A stretch of DNA of 64,000 bases from an uncultured Pseudomonadales bacterium (GCA_943846685.1 OX044363.1:1701386-1765385); one strand, 5' to 3'; numbered from the stretch's first letter, positions 8,607-19,480 are shown. The notes: generated from the sequence alone by a model not told the origin. Made by a program: numbers and translations.

Positions 8607-10535
8607 TTACTCCGCTTCAACACTAGTATGCCCACGTCGCTCCACTTCCTCGGTAAACATGGCTGCAACCTGATCTAAAGGTATGCTGCCGAGGTCTTTT
8701 CCATCCCGAGTTCGGACCGCCACTGAGCGCGATTCTATTTCTTTATCACCAACAACGAGAATATACGGAACTCGCTGCATTGAGTGACCGCGGATTTTAA
8801 AGCCGATCTTCTCGTTTCTCAAGTCACAATTGACTCTAAATCCTTTATTTTGCAATGATTTAGCAACTTCTTGGGCATATTCGGCCTGAGAATCGGTAAT
8901 ATTCATCACAACGGCCTGTTCCGGTGCCAACCAAAACGGAAATGCACCTTCGTAATGTTCGATCAAAATACCGATAAAACGCTCAAAAGAACCCAAAATT
9001 GCACGGTGCAACATCACCGGAACTTGGCGGCTGCCATCTTCGGCCACATACTGGGCATCGAGACGACCGGGCATCGAGAAATCCACCTGAACCGTACCCA
9101 ACTGCCAAACCCGACCAATACAATCTTTTAATGAGAATTCAATCTTCGGCCCATAGAAGGCGCCCTCACCTGGCAGTTCCTGCCAAGGCAGGTCTTTAGC
9201 ATCTAAGGCTTGGCCCAATGCTTCTTCTGCGCGATCCCAATCTTCGTCAGAACCTACTCGCTCTGGAGGGCGAGTAGAGAGACGGTAAATAATTTCGGCA
9301 AAGCCAAAGTCCGCATAAACCTCATGAAGGAAATCAATAAACTCCGACACTTCCGACTGAATCTGATCGTCAGTACAGAAGATATGGGCATCGTCCTGAG
9401 TAAATGAGCGCACGCGCATAATGCCGTGCAGAGAACCTGATGGCTCATTGCGGTGGCAAGAACCAAACTCAGCCAGCCTTAAAGGCAAGTCTCTGTAGCT
9501 TTTTAAACCCTGATTAAACACCTGCACATGACAGGGACAGTTCATCGGCTTAACCGCATAATTACGATCTTCGGTTTGCAGGCTAAACATATCATCGCCA
9601 AACTTATCGGCGTGACCCGATTTTTCCCACAGACTCATATCAACAATCTGTGGTGTCTTAATTTCTTGGTAACCCTGCTCGCGCTGCTTGTCGCGCATAT
9701 ACTGTTCAATAGCGTTGTAAACACTCCAGCCTTTTGGGTGCCAGAAGATTGAACCCGGCGCCTCTTCCTGCATATGGTAGAAGTCGAGCTTCTTATTAAT
9801 CTTGCGGTGATCGCGCTTTTCAGCTTCGGCAAGGCGATTAATATAAGCTTTAAGCTGTTTCTTATTGGCCCAGGCAGTGCCGTAAATACGCTGCAACATC
9901 TCATTGTTGCTGTCGCCACGCCAGTAAGCACCGGCAACCTTGGTCAGTTTAAAGGCCGGTAATTTTGCCGTTGAGGGAACGTGGGGGCCGCGACAGAGGT
10001 CGATAAAATCGCCCTGGCGGTAGAGACCAATCGCTTGGTCATCGGGGATACTGGCGATAATCTCAGCCTTGTATTCCTCGCCAATGCTCTTAAAGAATTC
10101 AACCGCATCATCGCGCTTCCACTCTTCGCGGGTAATACCGTGATCGGCTTTCACCAGCTCGGTCATGCGCGCTTCAATGGCTTCAAGGTCTTCTGGAGTA
10201 AAGGCACGCTCAAAGGCGAAGTCATAGTAAAAACCATCTTCGATCACTGGGCCAATAGTCACCTGCGCCGAAGGGAATAACTGCTTTACCGCCATAGCCA
10301 ACAAATGCGCTGAGGAGTGACGGATAATATCCAGCGCTTCATCGGAGCGATCAGTAACAATCGCCAGAGTCGCATCTTTTTCCATAATAAAGGAGGCATC
10401 GACCACTTCACCGTCGACAACACCAGCAAGGGTGGCTTTGGCTAAACCAGCACCAATATCAGCGGCGACATCGGCCACAGAAACAGGATTATCGAAAAGT
10501 CGTTGGGAACCATCAGGCAGAGTAATTGCGGGCAT
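8607..10535 (-). CDS. thrS: Threonyl-tRNA synthetase
   Basis: The 642-residue protein has full length. The domains run TGS (residues 1-61, [20 protein letters not shown]), SAD editing domain ([16 protein letters not shown] with the HxxxH-type zinc residues, about 73-80), class II core and C-terminal anticodon-binding domain. The core holds [20 protein letters not shown], whose Cys is a zinc ligand, and [14 protein letters not shown]. It charges tRNA-Thr and edits Ser-tRNA-Thr. It heads the leftward operon, and its last codons hold the ribosome binding site of infC. A GGA-rich site (AAAAAGGAAAACGCT) precedes the ATG. In enterics ThrS represses its own mRNA; whether the short leader here does this is not evident. 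Confidence 0.98.
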   Translation of the reverse strand: MPAITLPDGSQRLFDNPVSVADVAADIGAGLAKATLAGVVDGEVVDASFIMEKDATLAIVTDRSDEALDIIRHSSAHLLAMAVKQLFPSAQVTIGPVIEDGFYYDFAFERAFTPEDLEAIEARMTELVKADHGITREEWKRDDAVEFFKSIGEEYKAEIIASIPDDQAIGLYRQGDFIDLCRGPHVPSTAKLPAFKLTKVAGAYWRGDSNNEMLQRIYGTAWANKKQLKAYINRLAEAEKRDHRKINKKLDFYHMQEEAPGSIFWHPKGWSVYNAIEQYMRDKQREQGYQEIKTPQIVDMSLWEKSGHADKFGDDMFSLQTEDRNYAVKPMNCPCHVQVFNQGLKSYRDLPLRLAEFGSCHRNEPSGSLHGIMRVRSFTQDDAHIFCTDDQIQSEVSEFIDFLHEVYADFGFAEIIYRLSTRPPERVGSDEDWDRAEEALGQALDAKDLPWQELPGEGAFYGPKIEFSLKDCIGRVWQLGTVQVDFSMPGRLDAQYVAEDGSRQVPVMLHRAILGSFERFIGILIEHYEGAFPFWLAPEQAVVMNITDSQAEYAQEVAKSLQNKGFRVNCDLRNEKIGFKIRGHSMQRVPYILVVGDKEIESRSVAVRTRDGKDLGSIPLDQVAAMFTEEVERRGHTSVEAE

Positions 10536-10715
10536 AGCGTTTTCCTTTTTCAGTGGTGACCCATACCAGGGGCCACTTGAGTTAAATTTAATAAGCGCGC
10601 ATTTTACTCTGTATGCAAGGAGTTACAAGCCCGCTACTTTATAAACAAAGCAAAGGTTGCAATTGAATCTCAAGCGCCCTATAAAAGCCCCCTTAATAAC
10701 TAGCCAGGAAAGCCT

Positions 10716-11168
10716 GTGAAAATTTATGTCGATGCCGATGCCTGCCCGACGGTGATTAAAGATATTCTCTATCGAGTTTCACAGCGCACCGGGATTGAAC
10801 TGATTCTGGTTGCCAATCAGGCGCTGTCTACACCGCGAATTCCAACTGTGCGCTCCATTCAGGTGAGCTCAGGTTTTGATGTGGCCGATGATCATATTGT
10901 GCAGCTGGTGGAGAAAGATGATCTGGTGATTACTGCAGATATTCCACTGGCAGCAGAGGTGATTGATAAGGGTGGTAAAGCCCTGAATCCTCGGGGTGAG
11001 CTGTACAGCAAGGCCAATATTAAAGCGCGACTCAATATGCGTGATTTTATGGACAGTATGCGCAATAGCGGTGTTCAGGTTGGCGGCGGGCCTCCACCCT
11101 TAACGCAACGTGATCGTATGGAGTTTGCCAATGCGCTAGATAAGTATGTGGCGGAGTTTAATAAATAA
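10716..11168 (+). CDS. YaiI/YqxD-family (DUF188, UPF0178) protein
   Basis: The 150-residue protein starts with the family hallmark [20 protein letters not shown]. It continues with [20 protein letters not shown] and [20 protein letters not shown], as in bacterial UPF0178 proteins that resemble PIN-like nucleases. Conserved acidic residues (DADACP; TADIPLA) could bind metal, but the activity is not established. The start is a GTG with AGGAAAGCC upstream. The gene is divergent from thrS and single, and convergent with the glutaredoxin-like gene across a repeat-bearing gap. Confidence 0.9.
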   Translation: MKIYVDADACPTVIKDILYRVSQRTGIELILVANQALSTPRIPTVRSIQVSSGFDVADDHIVQLVEKDDLVITADIPLAAEVIDKGGKALNPRGELYSKANIKARLNMRDFMDSMRNSGVQVGGGPPPLTQRDRMEFANALDKYVAEFNK

Positions 11169-11208
11169 GTGATTTATTAGAAGTAAATAAGTTGGAGTGA
11201 ACTGCATG

Positions 11209-11303
11209 AGGTCCTTCGGTTCGCTGCGCTCTCTCAGGATGACGGTGAGTCTGTTGTTATCCTGAGCGAACCCACCGTCATCCTGAGCGAAGCCGAAGGA
11301 CCT
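11209..11303. repeat. Inverted pair of dispersed CCTGAGCGAA elements
   Basis: GAGGTCCTTCGG...TCAGGATGACGGTG on the left (11209-11247) faces CACCGTCATCCTGA...CCGAAGGACCTC on the right (11272-11303). A third half-copy, ATCCTGAGCGAACC, lies between them. The whole can fold into one long stem between two convergent genes. The same core recurs at 27401-27560 and in weaker form near 14370 and 28600, so it is a dispersed intergenic repeat of REP-like character, possibly acting as a transcript end. Confidence 0.85.
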
Positions 11304-11332
11304 CCTCCAGCTTACAGCCTTACCCAATTCCC

Positions 11333-11578
11333 TTAACCAACCCCATCCAACATCCGCCCAATCTGCGCTGCAGTAAAAGGCCAGCCCTTCTCATCACCAT
11401 TGGGCAGTGCGACAACCGGAATCCGAATCCCATACTTTTCTTTCAAGCGTTCATCATCCTGAATATTCACCTCAACCAACTCCCAACCCTTTTCTGCTAA
11501 CAACGGATAGAGAATCGCCTTGGCCTGTTCACAGAGATGGCAGTTGGGGCCGCTGTAGATCGTTAAATGATTAGCCAA
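11333..11578 (-). CDS. Glutaredoxin-like protein (DUF836 type)
   Basis: The protein opens ANHLTIYSGPNCHLCEQAKA, a thioredoxin-fold first strand followed by a CHLC redox motif. It continues with a helix, the strand WELVEVNIQ, the cis-Pro segment GIRIPVVALP and a final helix. This is a small glutaredoxin/DUF836 fold of about 80 residues, likely a cytosolic thiol oxidoreductase with unknown partner. I favour the TTG at 11576-11578, which overlaps the rlmKL stop and places the start just before the first strand. ATG codons at 11608 and 11632 would add 10 to 18 unrelated residues from within rlmKL. It is coupled to rlmKL. Confidence 0.82.
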   Translation of the reverse strand: MANHLTIYSGPNCHLCEQAKAILYPLLAEKGWELVEVNIQDDERLKEKYGIRIPVVALPNGDEKGWPFTAAQIGRMLDGVG

Positions 11579-13748
11579 AACTGCTGCGCCGAGTGATTTT
11601 CCACACATTGTGAATACGCGGATTTCGCTCAAAATCCATATCTAATGTCTGGGGGGTAATATTCTCACAGTCAAACTGGCGCAGAGTCAGCTCATCCATC
11701 TTAAACTTGCGGAAGTTATTGGAGAAAATCAGTACGCCGTCATCGGCAAGTTTGGCCATAGAGTTACGAATCAGGTCGCCGTGATCACGCTGCACATCCA
11801 ATACCACGTCCATCTTTTTCGAGTTTGAAAAAGTCGGCGGATCAAGGAAGATCACATCGTATTTTTCGCTATCGGTCTCCAGCCATTTCAGGCAGTCGGC
11901 ACGCAGCAGGTGATGGTTTTTATCACTGAGTTTATTGAGATCAAAATTGCGCTGCGCCCAGTCCAGATAGGTATTCGACATATCAATACTCAGGGTGCTC
12001 TTGGCACCACCGAGAGCCGCCTGCACAGAGACCGCAGCGGTATAACAGAACAGGTTTAAGAGGCTCTTGCCTTTCGCCAGTTCGGCTACCATGCGTCGCA
12101 CCGGGCGGTGATCGAGAAATAGTCCGGTATCCAGATAATCTGACAGGTTAGCTTCAAATTGCGCTTCGCCCTCATAGACAACCATGGTGTCGCTGGGGCC
12201 TTCATTAAATTTTTGATACTGGTTGTCGCCCTTTTGACGACGGCGCTCTTTATAGTGAATACGACCTTCAACTTCACTGGCAAACTCTTTAACTGCTTGC
12301 TTAACTTCAGCGAAACGCTCGCGGGCGACACGGTCTTCAATGGTTCCCGGCGGTGCGTATTCCTGAACATGCACCGAGTCCTCGTAGATATCGATGGCGA
12401 CGGCATATTCCGGAATATCGGCATCGTAAACGCGGTAACAGCTGGTATCGGTTTTGTTTAACCATTTATTTAACTTGCGCTGATTTTTAATCAAGCGGTT
12501 GAGCACCATGGTTGCCCCTTCGGTTAACACCTGGGCGGGCGCTGGGGTGTTAAGGCGCTCTTCAATTTTTGCCGATCTTGAGGTCAGGTCGGTAAACACC
12601 AATAACTTACAGGGAATGGTGCCATTAAATAGTTGGTACTGTTTGGTCGGGGTCAGATCGGTCTCGCGGCCTAACTCAACATTGCCGGTAAATACCGCGG
12701 CTTTCCAGCCTTGGAAATTCTTTTGCAGAACGGAACCCAACTTTTGATAGATGGGAATCAGGCCATCAACATCACCGAGACGCTCACCGTAGGGTGGGTT
12801 GGTAATTAATAGTCCATAGTCAGCGGTGGCCTTGCCAAACTGATCAATCGGCTTATGGGCGAGACGGATATGTTCATCCAGCCCGGCTTTTTCAATATTT
12901 AAGGTGGCGAATTCCAATACTCGCGGGTTGGCATCATAGCCGCGGAAATCCAGCTCAAGGGCCTCGAGACCTGCAGTTTTGCGCTGCTCTGCTTCATCGA
13001 ATATTGACTGCCAGAGTTCTTGATCGTGCTGTTTCCAGTCGCTAAATCCAAACCGCTCACGCAACAGGGCCGGCGCAATATCGGCGGCCATCATTGCGCC
13101 TTCAATAATCAGTGTGGCACTACCACACATGGGGTCGAGTAGTGCTGCGCCATCTTTCATCATCTCGGGCCAGCCGGCGCGTATCAATAATGCAGCGGCG
13201 AGATTTTCTTTGATTGGCGCACTGCCCTGCCCGGTTCGATAACCGCGACGGTGCAAACTCTCACCAGAAATATCCAGAGACACAGTAACCTGCCCTTTAT
13301 GCTGACGTACCTGAATTCGAATATCCGGGTTCTTGGTATCTACATTGGGGCGCTCGCCCTCTTCACGACGGATACGGTCAACAATGGCATCTTTAACTCG
13401 CTGTGAGCCATACATGGTGTTGTCGACGAGGCGCGAGGTGCCGATAAAGTCGATGGCGATGGTTTGCTCGTGAGAGAAGTGCTCTTCCCAGGGGATATCC
13501 AGACATTCTTGATAGAGTTGATCTTCCTCATCTAGGCTAAAACTGTGCAGTGGCATCAATATTCTGTTGGCAAGGCGCGACCAGAGACAGGCGCGATAAG
13601 CCAACTCGCGAGTGCCGTCGAAATGTACTGCGGCAACTGTCTCTTTGGTGCTCTCAGCGCCCAGCGCCTGTAATTCTTGGGCGAGCAACTGCTCAAGCCC
13701 TTTGGGACAGGTGGCTAGCCAAGCCTGATCAACTGCAACTGATGACAC
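11571..13748 (-). CDS. rlmL: Bifunctional 23S rRNA methyltransferase RlmKL (m2G2445 and m7G2069)
   Basis: The 725-residue protein matches the full fused RlmL-RlmK length. The N-terminal half has a THUMP domain (about 50-165) and the methyltransferase with LLDPMCGSATLIIEGAMMAA and LLITNPPYGERLGD (the NPPY motif of N2-guanine methylases). The C-terminal half resembles RlmI/RlmK, with LLNLFCYTAAVSVQAALGGA and YDVIFLDPPTFSNSKKMD. Both activities modify the peptidyl-transferase region of 23S rRNA using SAM, probably on the assembling 50S subunit. It starts with ATG near 13746 and overlaps the downstream glutaredoxin-like gene by a few bases. Confidence 0.97.
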   Translation of the reverse strand: MSSVAVDQAWLATCPKGLEQLLAQELQALGAESTKETVAAVHFDGTRELAYRACLWSRLANRILMPLHSFSLDEEDQLYQECLDIPWEEHFSHEQTIAIDFIGTSRLVDNTMYGSQRVKDAIVDRIRREEGERPNVDTKNPDIRIQVRQHKGQVTVSLDISGESLHRRGYRTGQGSAPIKENLAAALLIRAGWPEMMKDGAALLDPMCGSATLIIEGAMMAADIAPALLRERFGFSDWKQHDQELWQSIFDEAEQRKTAGLEALELDFRGYDANPRVLEFATLNIEKAGLDEHIRLAHKPIDQFGKATADYGLLITNPPYGERLGDVDGLIPIYQKLGSVLQKNFQGWKAAVFTGNVELGRETDLTPTKQYQLFNGTIPCKLLVFTDLTSRSAKIEERLNTPAPAQVLTEGATMVLNRLIKNQRKLNKWLNKTDTSCYRVYDADIPEYAVAIDIYEDSVHVQEYAPPGTIEDRVARERFAEVKQAVKEFASEVEGRIHYKERRRQKGDNQYQKFNEGPSDTMVVYEGEAQFEANLSDYLDTGLFLDHRPVRRMVAELAKGKSLLNLFCYTAAVSVQAALGGAKSTLSIDMSNTYLDWAQRNFDLNKLSDKNHHLLRADCLKWLETDSEKYDVIFLDPPTFSNSKKMDVVLDVQRDHGDLIRNSMAKLADDGVLIFSNNFRKFKMDELTLRQFDCENITPQTLDMDFERNPRIHNVWKITRRSSFG

Positions 13749-13962
13749 AAATAGTATCCTTTTATTACTTTGAGGATTAAAACCCGCTCTGTATAGACTA
13801 ACAAAATCTTCGACAGCGTCGATAGAATTTGGTCAACTATACTTAGCGCGCAAAAAGGCGCTCATTCTATCGCTCTTTACACAATTTTGTTTGATAAAAA
13901 CTGCTCTCAGCAGGTTTTTCAAGCTGAGTGTCGGTTTCCTACTAAACCGTTAGGAGATATAA

Positions 13963-14169
13963 GTGAAAAAACATAAAAGAGATCAAGAACACCGTTCCTA
14001 TGTAAAAGGCTACCAAGCTGCTGTTATAGGACGATCAATAGAAGCCTGCCCCTATCAAGAACAATCACAAATGGCCTATCACTGGTCACGGGGTTGGCGA
14101 GAAGGACGTGAAGATTTTTGGAATGGGTATAATCAGGCCAGTTTTCAACAGAAAGCGGCTAGTTTATAA
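13963..14169 (+). CDS. rmf: Ribosome modulation factor
   Basis: The 68-residue basic protein reads MKKHKRDQEHRSYVKGYQAA with SIEACPYQ and WSRGWREGREDFWNGYNQ, the RMF signature (KRD...GYQAG...GRS...CPY...W..GWREG..D). RMF converts 70S ribosomes into inactive 100S dimers in stationary phase. The start is a GTG with TAGGAG upstream. It has its own terminator at 14292 and no operon partners. The C-terminus is slightly longer than the E. coli protein (55 residues), as in Pseudomonas-type RMFs. Confidence 0.94.
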   Translation: MKKHKRDQEHRSYVKGYQAAVIGRSIEACPYQEQSQMAYHWSRGWREGREDFWNGYNQASFQQKAASL

Positions 14170-14231
14170 AGCTCTTTAATCATCTACTTTCCAATTGGGT
14201 CTATGCCCCCAACAACACAAAACAAAAACTT

Positions 14232-14251
14232 AAGCGGGATATGTCCCGCTT
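14232..14251 (+). other. Hairpin downstream of rmf
   Basis: AAGCGGGA-tatg-TCCCGCTT forms a perfect 8-bp stem about 60 bases after the rmf stop. It lacks a U run and may stabilise the 3' end of the mRNA ahead of the true terminator at 14292. Confidence 0.6.
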
Positions 14252-14291
14252 CCGGCTCACCAAATAATAAAAATTTGCGATGGGCCACCAC

Positions 14292-14328
14292 AAAGGCCGC
14301 AACTCATGTGAAGTTGCGGCCTTTTTTT
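14292..14328 (+). terminator. Rho-independent terminator for rmf
   Basis: AAAGGCCGCAACT-catgtga-AGTTGCGGCCTTT is a 13-bp perfect stem followed by a run of seven or eight T residues. It clearly serves the plus strand. On the minus strand it lies past the NAD-GDH stop with only a short U tract, so it might weakly act both ways. Confidence 0.93.
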
Positions 14329-14368
14329 GTATTGAGCTTTTATTGGAGAGTTGGTGGAGAGCTGGTTG

Positions 14369-14407
14369 GAGATCTCTCGTCGCTTTGCTCTGTCGAGATG
14401 ACAGGCC
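14369..14407. repeat. Half copy of a dispersed intergenic repeat
   Basis: GATCTCTCGTCGCTTTGCTC and the following TGTCGAGATGACAGG closely resemble the right half of the element at 28600-28670 (CCCTCTTCGCTGCGCTCTGT, then CGGGATGACAGG). It abuts the NAD-GDH stop codon. Confidence 0.6.
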
Positions 14408-17400
14408 TATGATCGTGCTGCATCCACCGATGCCTGCACCAGATCCAACAGCTCGCGCAGGGCCACGGAAACCATCGCAAAATCAGGCACCGAACCGCGT
14501 CGCAACTCGGCAACCATACTTTTCCAACGGGCAATTAACTGCGACTGCTGAATCTGCCAATCGGCAAACAACTGCTCTATATCTTCGCTGTTATGACCCT
14601 CGAGCAAACAGGCCGTCAACTGCCGGCGCTGACTTTCAAGATCATCGACAAAGGACTCACGAGCCAGATCCTCCCAGCGATCCTGTGGCTGCAGTGCGAC
14701 AATTTGAGCCATAAACCAGTCTAGGGACAAATCCTCGCCGAGCTTAAAAGCAAGCCTGGCAACCACTTCCACAGGTCTCTGTAGACGCAGCGCCATATCA
14801 ACCGTGCCAACACTGAAAAACATACTGTCCGCCGCGGCAAGGGTTGAAGCCAGTGGCTCTTTAACTCCCCAGCCCATCAGCCGGACTTTTTCATCACTCC
14901 ATAATTTAATCCATTCCGATTCATGAAGATCCGGCAACTTATTTAACACTAACTGCATAGGCTCGCTCATAGCCTGAATCATTTCGTTGCAGTGTAGATT
15001 TAGACGTCGGTTGCGCAGCAGCCAGCGAGTGGAACGCCGCACCAGGCGCATCAGAATATGCAACAGATCCAACTGTACACTGGCAGTCAGGCTATCTTCA
15101 TTAGCCTCAATCTGCTGCCATAGTTTGTCTATGCCGAGAATATTCAGACTGATAGTGAAGGCGCGGATAATATCCCCGGCACTGGCTCCTGTAGATTCCA
15201 TCTGACGGAAGAAAAAAGTAAAACCAACCCGATCGACCATATCATTGGCCAACTGAGTGGCTGCAATTTCCGGGCGCAACTGGTGTTCAACAATATCCGC
15301 GGGGTACTGATCAACCAACGACGCAGGGAACGCACCATTAACAGATTCTGCCAACACTGGATCATCGAGTAAATTGGCCTCCAAAAGCGTCTCTTTAAGC
15401 ATCACCTTTGAGTAACAGACCAGCACTGCCAACTCAGGTCTTGTCCAAACCGGCTGACCGCGACTCAGTCGATCATTAATCTGCTCATCAGAGGGCAAAA
15501 ACTCCAACTCTCTATCCAGTCTACCGTTACTTTCCAACCAGAGCATAAAGCGTTGGTATTCAGCATATTGCTGCTGACTGCGATGCATGGCCAGACTGAT
15601 TGCCTGAGTTTGACGACTGTTGTTGTGCAGCACTAATTCAGCAACTTCATCGGTCATAGAAGCCAAAAAGCTGTTGCGCTGCTCCACGGTCATAGCACCT
15701 TCGCGGACTTTTTTATTTAATAAAATCTTAATATTCACTTCGTGATCAGAACAGTCCACACCGGCGGCATTATCGATAAAATCGCTATTACAGATACCGC
15801 CCCGCAGGCAGTACTCAATCCGCCCACGCTGGGTCATACCCAGATTGCCACCCTCGCCAAACACTTTGCAGCGCAGTTCGCGGCCATTGATCCGCAGACT
15901 ATCGTTAGCCCGGTCACCGACCTCGGCATCGCTCTCTGACGAGGCTTTAATATAGGTACCAATACCACCATTCCAGATAAGATCAACAGAGGATTTAAGA
16001 ATTGCCGTTATCAACTCTGTGGGCGTTACTTTATCCTGCTCAATGTCAAAACGCGCCATGATTTCCGCTGTTAACTGTAGCGATTTGGCCGCTCTGGAAT
16101 AGACCGCAGCACCTTTGGATAGCAGTGATTTATCGAAGTCGTTCCAGGTACTTCTCGGCGTTTCAAACAGTCGCTTGCGCTCGACAAAGGTCGCCGCAGA
16201 ATCCGGATTCGGGTCGACAAATATATGTAGATGATTGAATGCAGCGACTAGTTGGATATGTTCTGAGAGCAACATTCCGTTGCCAAATACATCGCCGCCC
16301 ATATCGCCAATACCGACAACGGTAAAATCTTCACGCTGAATATCTACGCCGATCTCACGGAAATGGCGCTGCACAGCAACCCAGGCTCCGCGTGCGGTAA
16401 TACCCATGGCCTTGTGGTCATAACCGTTGCCACCACCGGAGGCGAAGGCATCACCGAGCCAGAAGTTATTCGCTTCAGATATCTCATTGGCAATATCCGA
16501 GAAAGTTGCCGTGCCTTTATCCGCAGCCACCACCAGATAGGGGTCGTCACCGTCGCGACAGAGAATATCTGGCGGAGTAACAATCTCGCCCTCAATCAGA
16601 TTGTCGCTAATATCCAGAAGCGCCTGCACATAGAGCATATAACTGGAGATTCCCTCCTGCAGCCAAGCTTCACGACCCGCTGCCATATTAGCCTGTTTGG
16701 CGACAAAGCCACCTTTGGCACCGGTGGGTACAATGACCGCATTCTTAACCTGCTGTGCCTTGACCAGACCTAGCACCTCAGTACGATAGTCCTCCAGGCG
16801 GTCCGACCAGCGCAAGCCGCCACGAGCGACCTTGCCGCCGCGCAGATGTACGCCCTCCACTCTTGGGGAATAGACAAATATCTCATACTCGGGACGGGGT
16901 TTTGGTGCCAGAGGAATCTTTGCCGATTGTAATTTAACCGAAATATAGGGTTTGGAACTGCCATCTTCAAAGGTCTGGAAGAAGTTGGTTCTCAGGGTTG
17001 CCTCAACAATATCGAGATAACTGCGCAGAACAATGTCCTCACTGATATTCTCAACTTTATCTAGCGCCTGCAATATCTTCTTTGAGAGCCCGATAGATCG
17101 ATCACTACGACTTTTCTCGCCTGCGTATCGGGGGTCGAAATAGCTCTTAAACAGTGCCACTAGATTGCGTGTGATATCCAGATGACGCGACAGTGTGTCA
17201 GCAATAAACTCTTGACTGTAGGCTATGCCCAGCTGCTTTAAATAGCGGGCATAGAGGCGCAACATCGCCACCGCTCGCCAATCGAGACGGGCGCCAATCA
17301 CTAGCCGGTTAAAGCTGTCATTTTCCGCTTCACCCTGCCAGACCACACGCAGTGCATCTTTAAAGCTGCCCTGCACTGCCGAAACATCGACATTCACATC

Positions 17401-19278
17401 TAGGGAGAAGGTGAGACGAAAATCCTGTAACCAGATCTGGTTACCCGCTTCCGGTTTAATCAGATAGGGATGCTCGACCATCACTCGGAAACCAAGATTC
17501 TCGAGCATTGGAATCATATCTGAAAGTTCAAGCGGGGAATCCCAGTGAAACAGTTTGAGCTGCAGGAAATTATTTTTCTCACCATCGAGACTATTATCGA
17601 GACTATTAAAGGCAATACCCAACTCTCTGACGTCCTCTAACTCATCGATTAGCAATACATCCTCAATCGCCTGCAGTGGGCTATAAAGCTCAAGGTAAGC
17701 GGCCGGAAAAGCACGCTGGAATTGACGTCCCAGGGCGCAACCATCGCGCTCACCCCAATAGACCACCGCCTCCTCAGCAAAGCCGTCACTCCAATTACGG
17801 GTAATATTAGCCACTAGCGATTCCAGCTGTTCGCATTCAACCTGCAGATACTTTGTACTGCGTAGTTGATAGACCACATAGATACGCACCAATACCGACT
17901 CTGGCAAAAAATGCGTGGCAAACTCACTCTCTTCGGCATCTAGCTCAGCACCAATGGCCTGCTGAATCTTGATGCGCGACGCGGTGTTAAATGATTCTCG
18001 CGGCAGATAGACAATACAGCTGACAAACTTATCGAAGGGGTCGGCGTGCATAAATACTTTTATAACTCGGCGCTCCTGAATCTGCCAGATGCCAATAGCC
18101 GTGTCAGCCAGCTCTTCGCGACTCAGGTGAAAGAGCTCATCGCGGGGATGGAAATCTAAAATCGTCTGCAGGGTTTTACCGTCGTGGCTATTTTTCTCAA
18201 AACCACAGTTATCCATAACCCAATTGACTTTTTCACGCAGAATAGGAATGCGCCTGGGGCTGTAGGAATAAAACTGTGAGGTATAGAGGCCAAGGAAACG
18301 TACTTCGCCAATCGGCTCCTGGCGATCATTAAAGCGTTTGACCACCAGATAGTCGGAGTAGACATCGCGATGCACCCGCGAGCGTCGCGACGATTTGGTA
18401 AAGGTTAAAATATTGTCACCCTGATAGAGTGCGACGACACCGGGACTTAATTTTTGAATGGCTTCCGCGCGGGTATCACCGCCGTATTTGTCTAGCAGCC
18501 CCAGACGACTGTCAGTCTGCTCATGCAGATACATCTCGCTATTGCCTTCAACCAAATCAAATTCGGCGCAACCAAGAAAGGTAAAATAGCCATTATAAAT
18601 CCAACGCAAAAACTCCAGTGACTCGCTAACCTCTGGCACATGAGCAGCACTGCTAGTCAGCTCTTCAATCAACTCACCAGCTCGAGCGCGCATCGGCTCA
18701 AAATCATCGACCACGGTCTGCACATCATCGAGCACTAAAAGTAGGTCGCGCTGTAATTCCGCCAGCTCAGAATCGCGGTGAATATCCACCTCAATATTGA
18801 TAAAGGCTTCTCGTTGAGCACCTTCTATATAAGATTTGTTAATCGCTACTAGCTGACCGCTAGCATCGCGCAGCACCCAGACCGGATTACTCTGCAGAGT
18901 GAATATATTTAAACCGCGGCGGTTTAATGCCATGCGCAACGAATCAACCAAGAATGGCATATCCCGCTGATTGATATAAATAACGGTCTGTGGGCTAGCC
19001 CAGCCATCAACTTCCGGCTGCGGATTAAAGGCCTTTAATCGCGCCTGATTAGCTGAGCCTTCACGGGCGCTATTTTCAGCAAACTGAAACAGCCCATAAA
19101 TATTAAAAAATATCTCTTCTACCGGTCGCGACAAATAGTCTGCATCCGGGTAGAAATGCATAGCATCGACAATAAAATTAAGGAACTCTGCGGCTCGCTC
19201 TGAGTCGAGCTTGTCCGCTGAAACTGACTTTAAAATAGTTACTAGCTGTTCTCTGCCAATATTTTTTTTCACATCCAT
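14407..19278 (-). CDS. gdhB: NAD-specific glutamate dehydrogenase, large (GDH-2, 180 kDa) type
   Basis: The protein of about 1,623 residues is the full length of the large proteobacterial NAD-GDH. A long N-terminal half with ACT-like regulatory segments (about 1-700) precedes the catalytic core, which holds GGKVARGGLRWSDRLEDYRT, then VIVPTGAKGGFVAK with the active-site lysines. The NAD-binding part follows (VVGIGDMGGDVFGNGMLLSE). A helical C-terminal domain ends the protein. It oxidises glutamate to 2-oxoglutarate and ammonia, for growth on amino acids. A TTG start at 19293 would add five residues, but the ATG at 19276-19278 (MDVKKNIGREQL) seems likelier. The gene is monocistronic and divergent from the MoxR operon. 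Confidence 0.97.
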   Translation of the reverse strand: MDVKKNIGREQLVTILKSVSADKLDSERAAEFLNFIVDAMHFYPDADYLSRPVEEIFFNIYGLFQFAENSAREGSANQARLKAFNPQPEVDGWASPQTVIYINQRDMPFLVDSLRMALNRRGLNIFTLQSNPVWVLRDASGQLVAINKSYIEGAQREAFINIEVDIHRDSELAELQRDLLLVLDDVQTVVDDFEPMRARAGELIEELTSSAAHVPEVSESLEFLRWIYNGYFTFLGCAEFDLVEGNSEMYLHEQTDSRLGLLDKYGGDTRAEAIQKLSPGVVALYQGDNILTFTKSSRRSRVHRDVYSDYLVVKRFNDRQEPIGEVRFLGLYTSQFYSYSPRRIPILREKVNWVMDNCGFEKNSHDGKTLQTILDFHPRDELFHLSREELADTAIGIWQIQERRVIKVFMHADPFDKFVSCIVYLPRESFNTASRIKIQQAIGAELDAEESEFATHFLPESVLVRIYVVYQLRSTKYLQVECEQLESLVANITRNWSDGFAEEAVVYWGERDGCALGRQFQRAFPAAYLELYSPLQAIEDVLLIDELEDVRELGIAFNSLDNSLDGEKNNFLQLKLFHWDSPLELSDMIPMLENLGFRVMVEHPYLIKPEAGNQIWLQDFRLTFSLDVNVDVSAVQGSFKDALRVVWQGEAENDSFNRLVIGARLDWRAVAMLRLYARYLKQLGIAYSQEFIADTLSRHLDITRNLVALFKSYFDPRYAGEKSRSDRSIGLSKKILQALDKVENISEDIVLRSYLDIVEATLRTNFFQTFEDGSSKPYISVKLQSAKIPLAPKPRPEYEIFVYSPRVEGVHLRGGKVARGGLRWSDRLEDYRTEVLGLVKAQQVKNAVIVPTGAKGGFVAKQANMAAGREAWLQEGISSYMLYVQALLDISDNLIEGEIVTPPDILCRDGDDPYLVVAADKGTATFSDIANEISEANNFWLGDAFASGGGNGYDHKAMGITARGAWVAVQRHFREIGVDIQREDFTVVGIGDMGGDVFGNGMLLSEHIQLVAAFNHLHIFVDPNPDSAATFVERKRLFETPRSTWNDFDKSLLSKGAAVYSRAAKSLQLTAEIMARFDIEQDKVTPTELITAILKSSVDLIWNGGIGTYIKASSESDAEVGDRANDSLRINGRELRCKVFGEGGNLGMTQRGRIEYCLRGGICNSDFIDNAAGVDCSDHEVNIKILLNKKVREGAMTVEQRNSFLASMTDEVAELVLHNNSRQTQAISLAMHRSQQQYAEYQRFMLWLESNGRLDRELEFLPSDEQINDRLSRGQPVWTRPELAVLVCYSKVMLKETLLEANLLDDPVLAESVNGAFPASLVDQYPADIVEHQLRPEIAATQLANDMVDRVGFTFFFRQMESTGASAGDIIRAFTISLNILGIDKLWQQIEANEDSLTASVQLDLLHILMRLVRRSTRWLLRNRRLNLHCNEMIQAMSEPMQLVLNKLPDLHESEWIKLWSDEKVRLMGWGVKEPLASTLAAADSMFFSVGTVDMALRLQRPVEVVARLAFKLGEDLSLDWFMAQIVALQPQDRWEDLARESFVDDLESQRRQLTACLLEGHNSEDIEQLFADWQIQQSQLIARWKSMVAELRRGSVPDFAMVSVALRELLDLVQASVDAARS

Positions 19279-19480
19279 GATCAAGATTTGCAACCTTTTG
19301 AAAAAAATTTAGTCTCTATTAGCGGCTCTTGAAATATAAATTAATTATGCATAGCTTTGACGCTAACAATGCCAATACTATAGCCTACAAAATCAGGTTT
19401 GTGTGTTAATAATTGAGGCACTAGAATGTCTGATAATTTTGTGCCAAACCGGCTTAGACAAACGCTAACAGGGGAATCTT

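Noticed and set aside
11136..11327. 63-codon frame on the minus strand
   Set aside because: It is made almost wholly of the inverted dispersed repeat.
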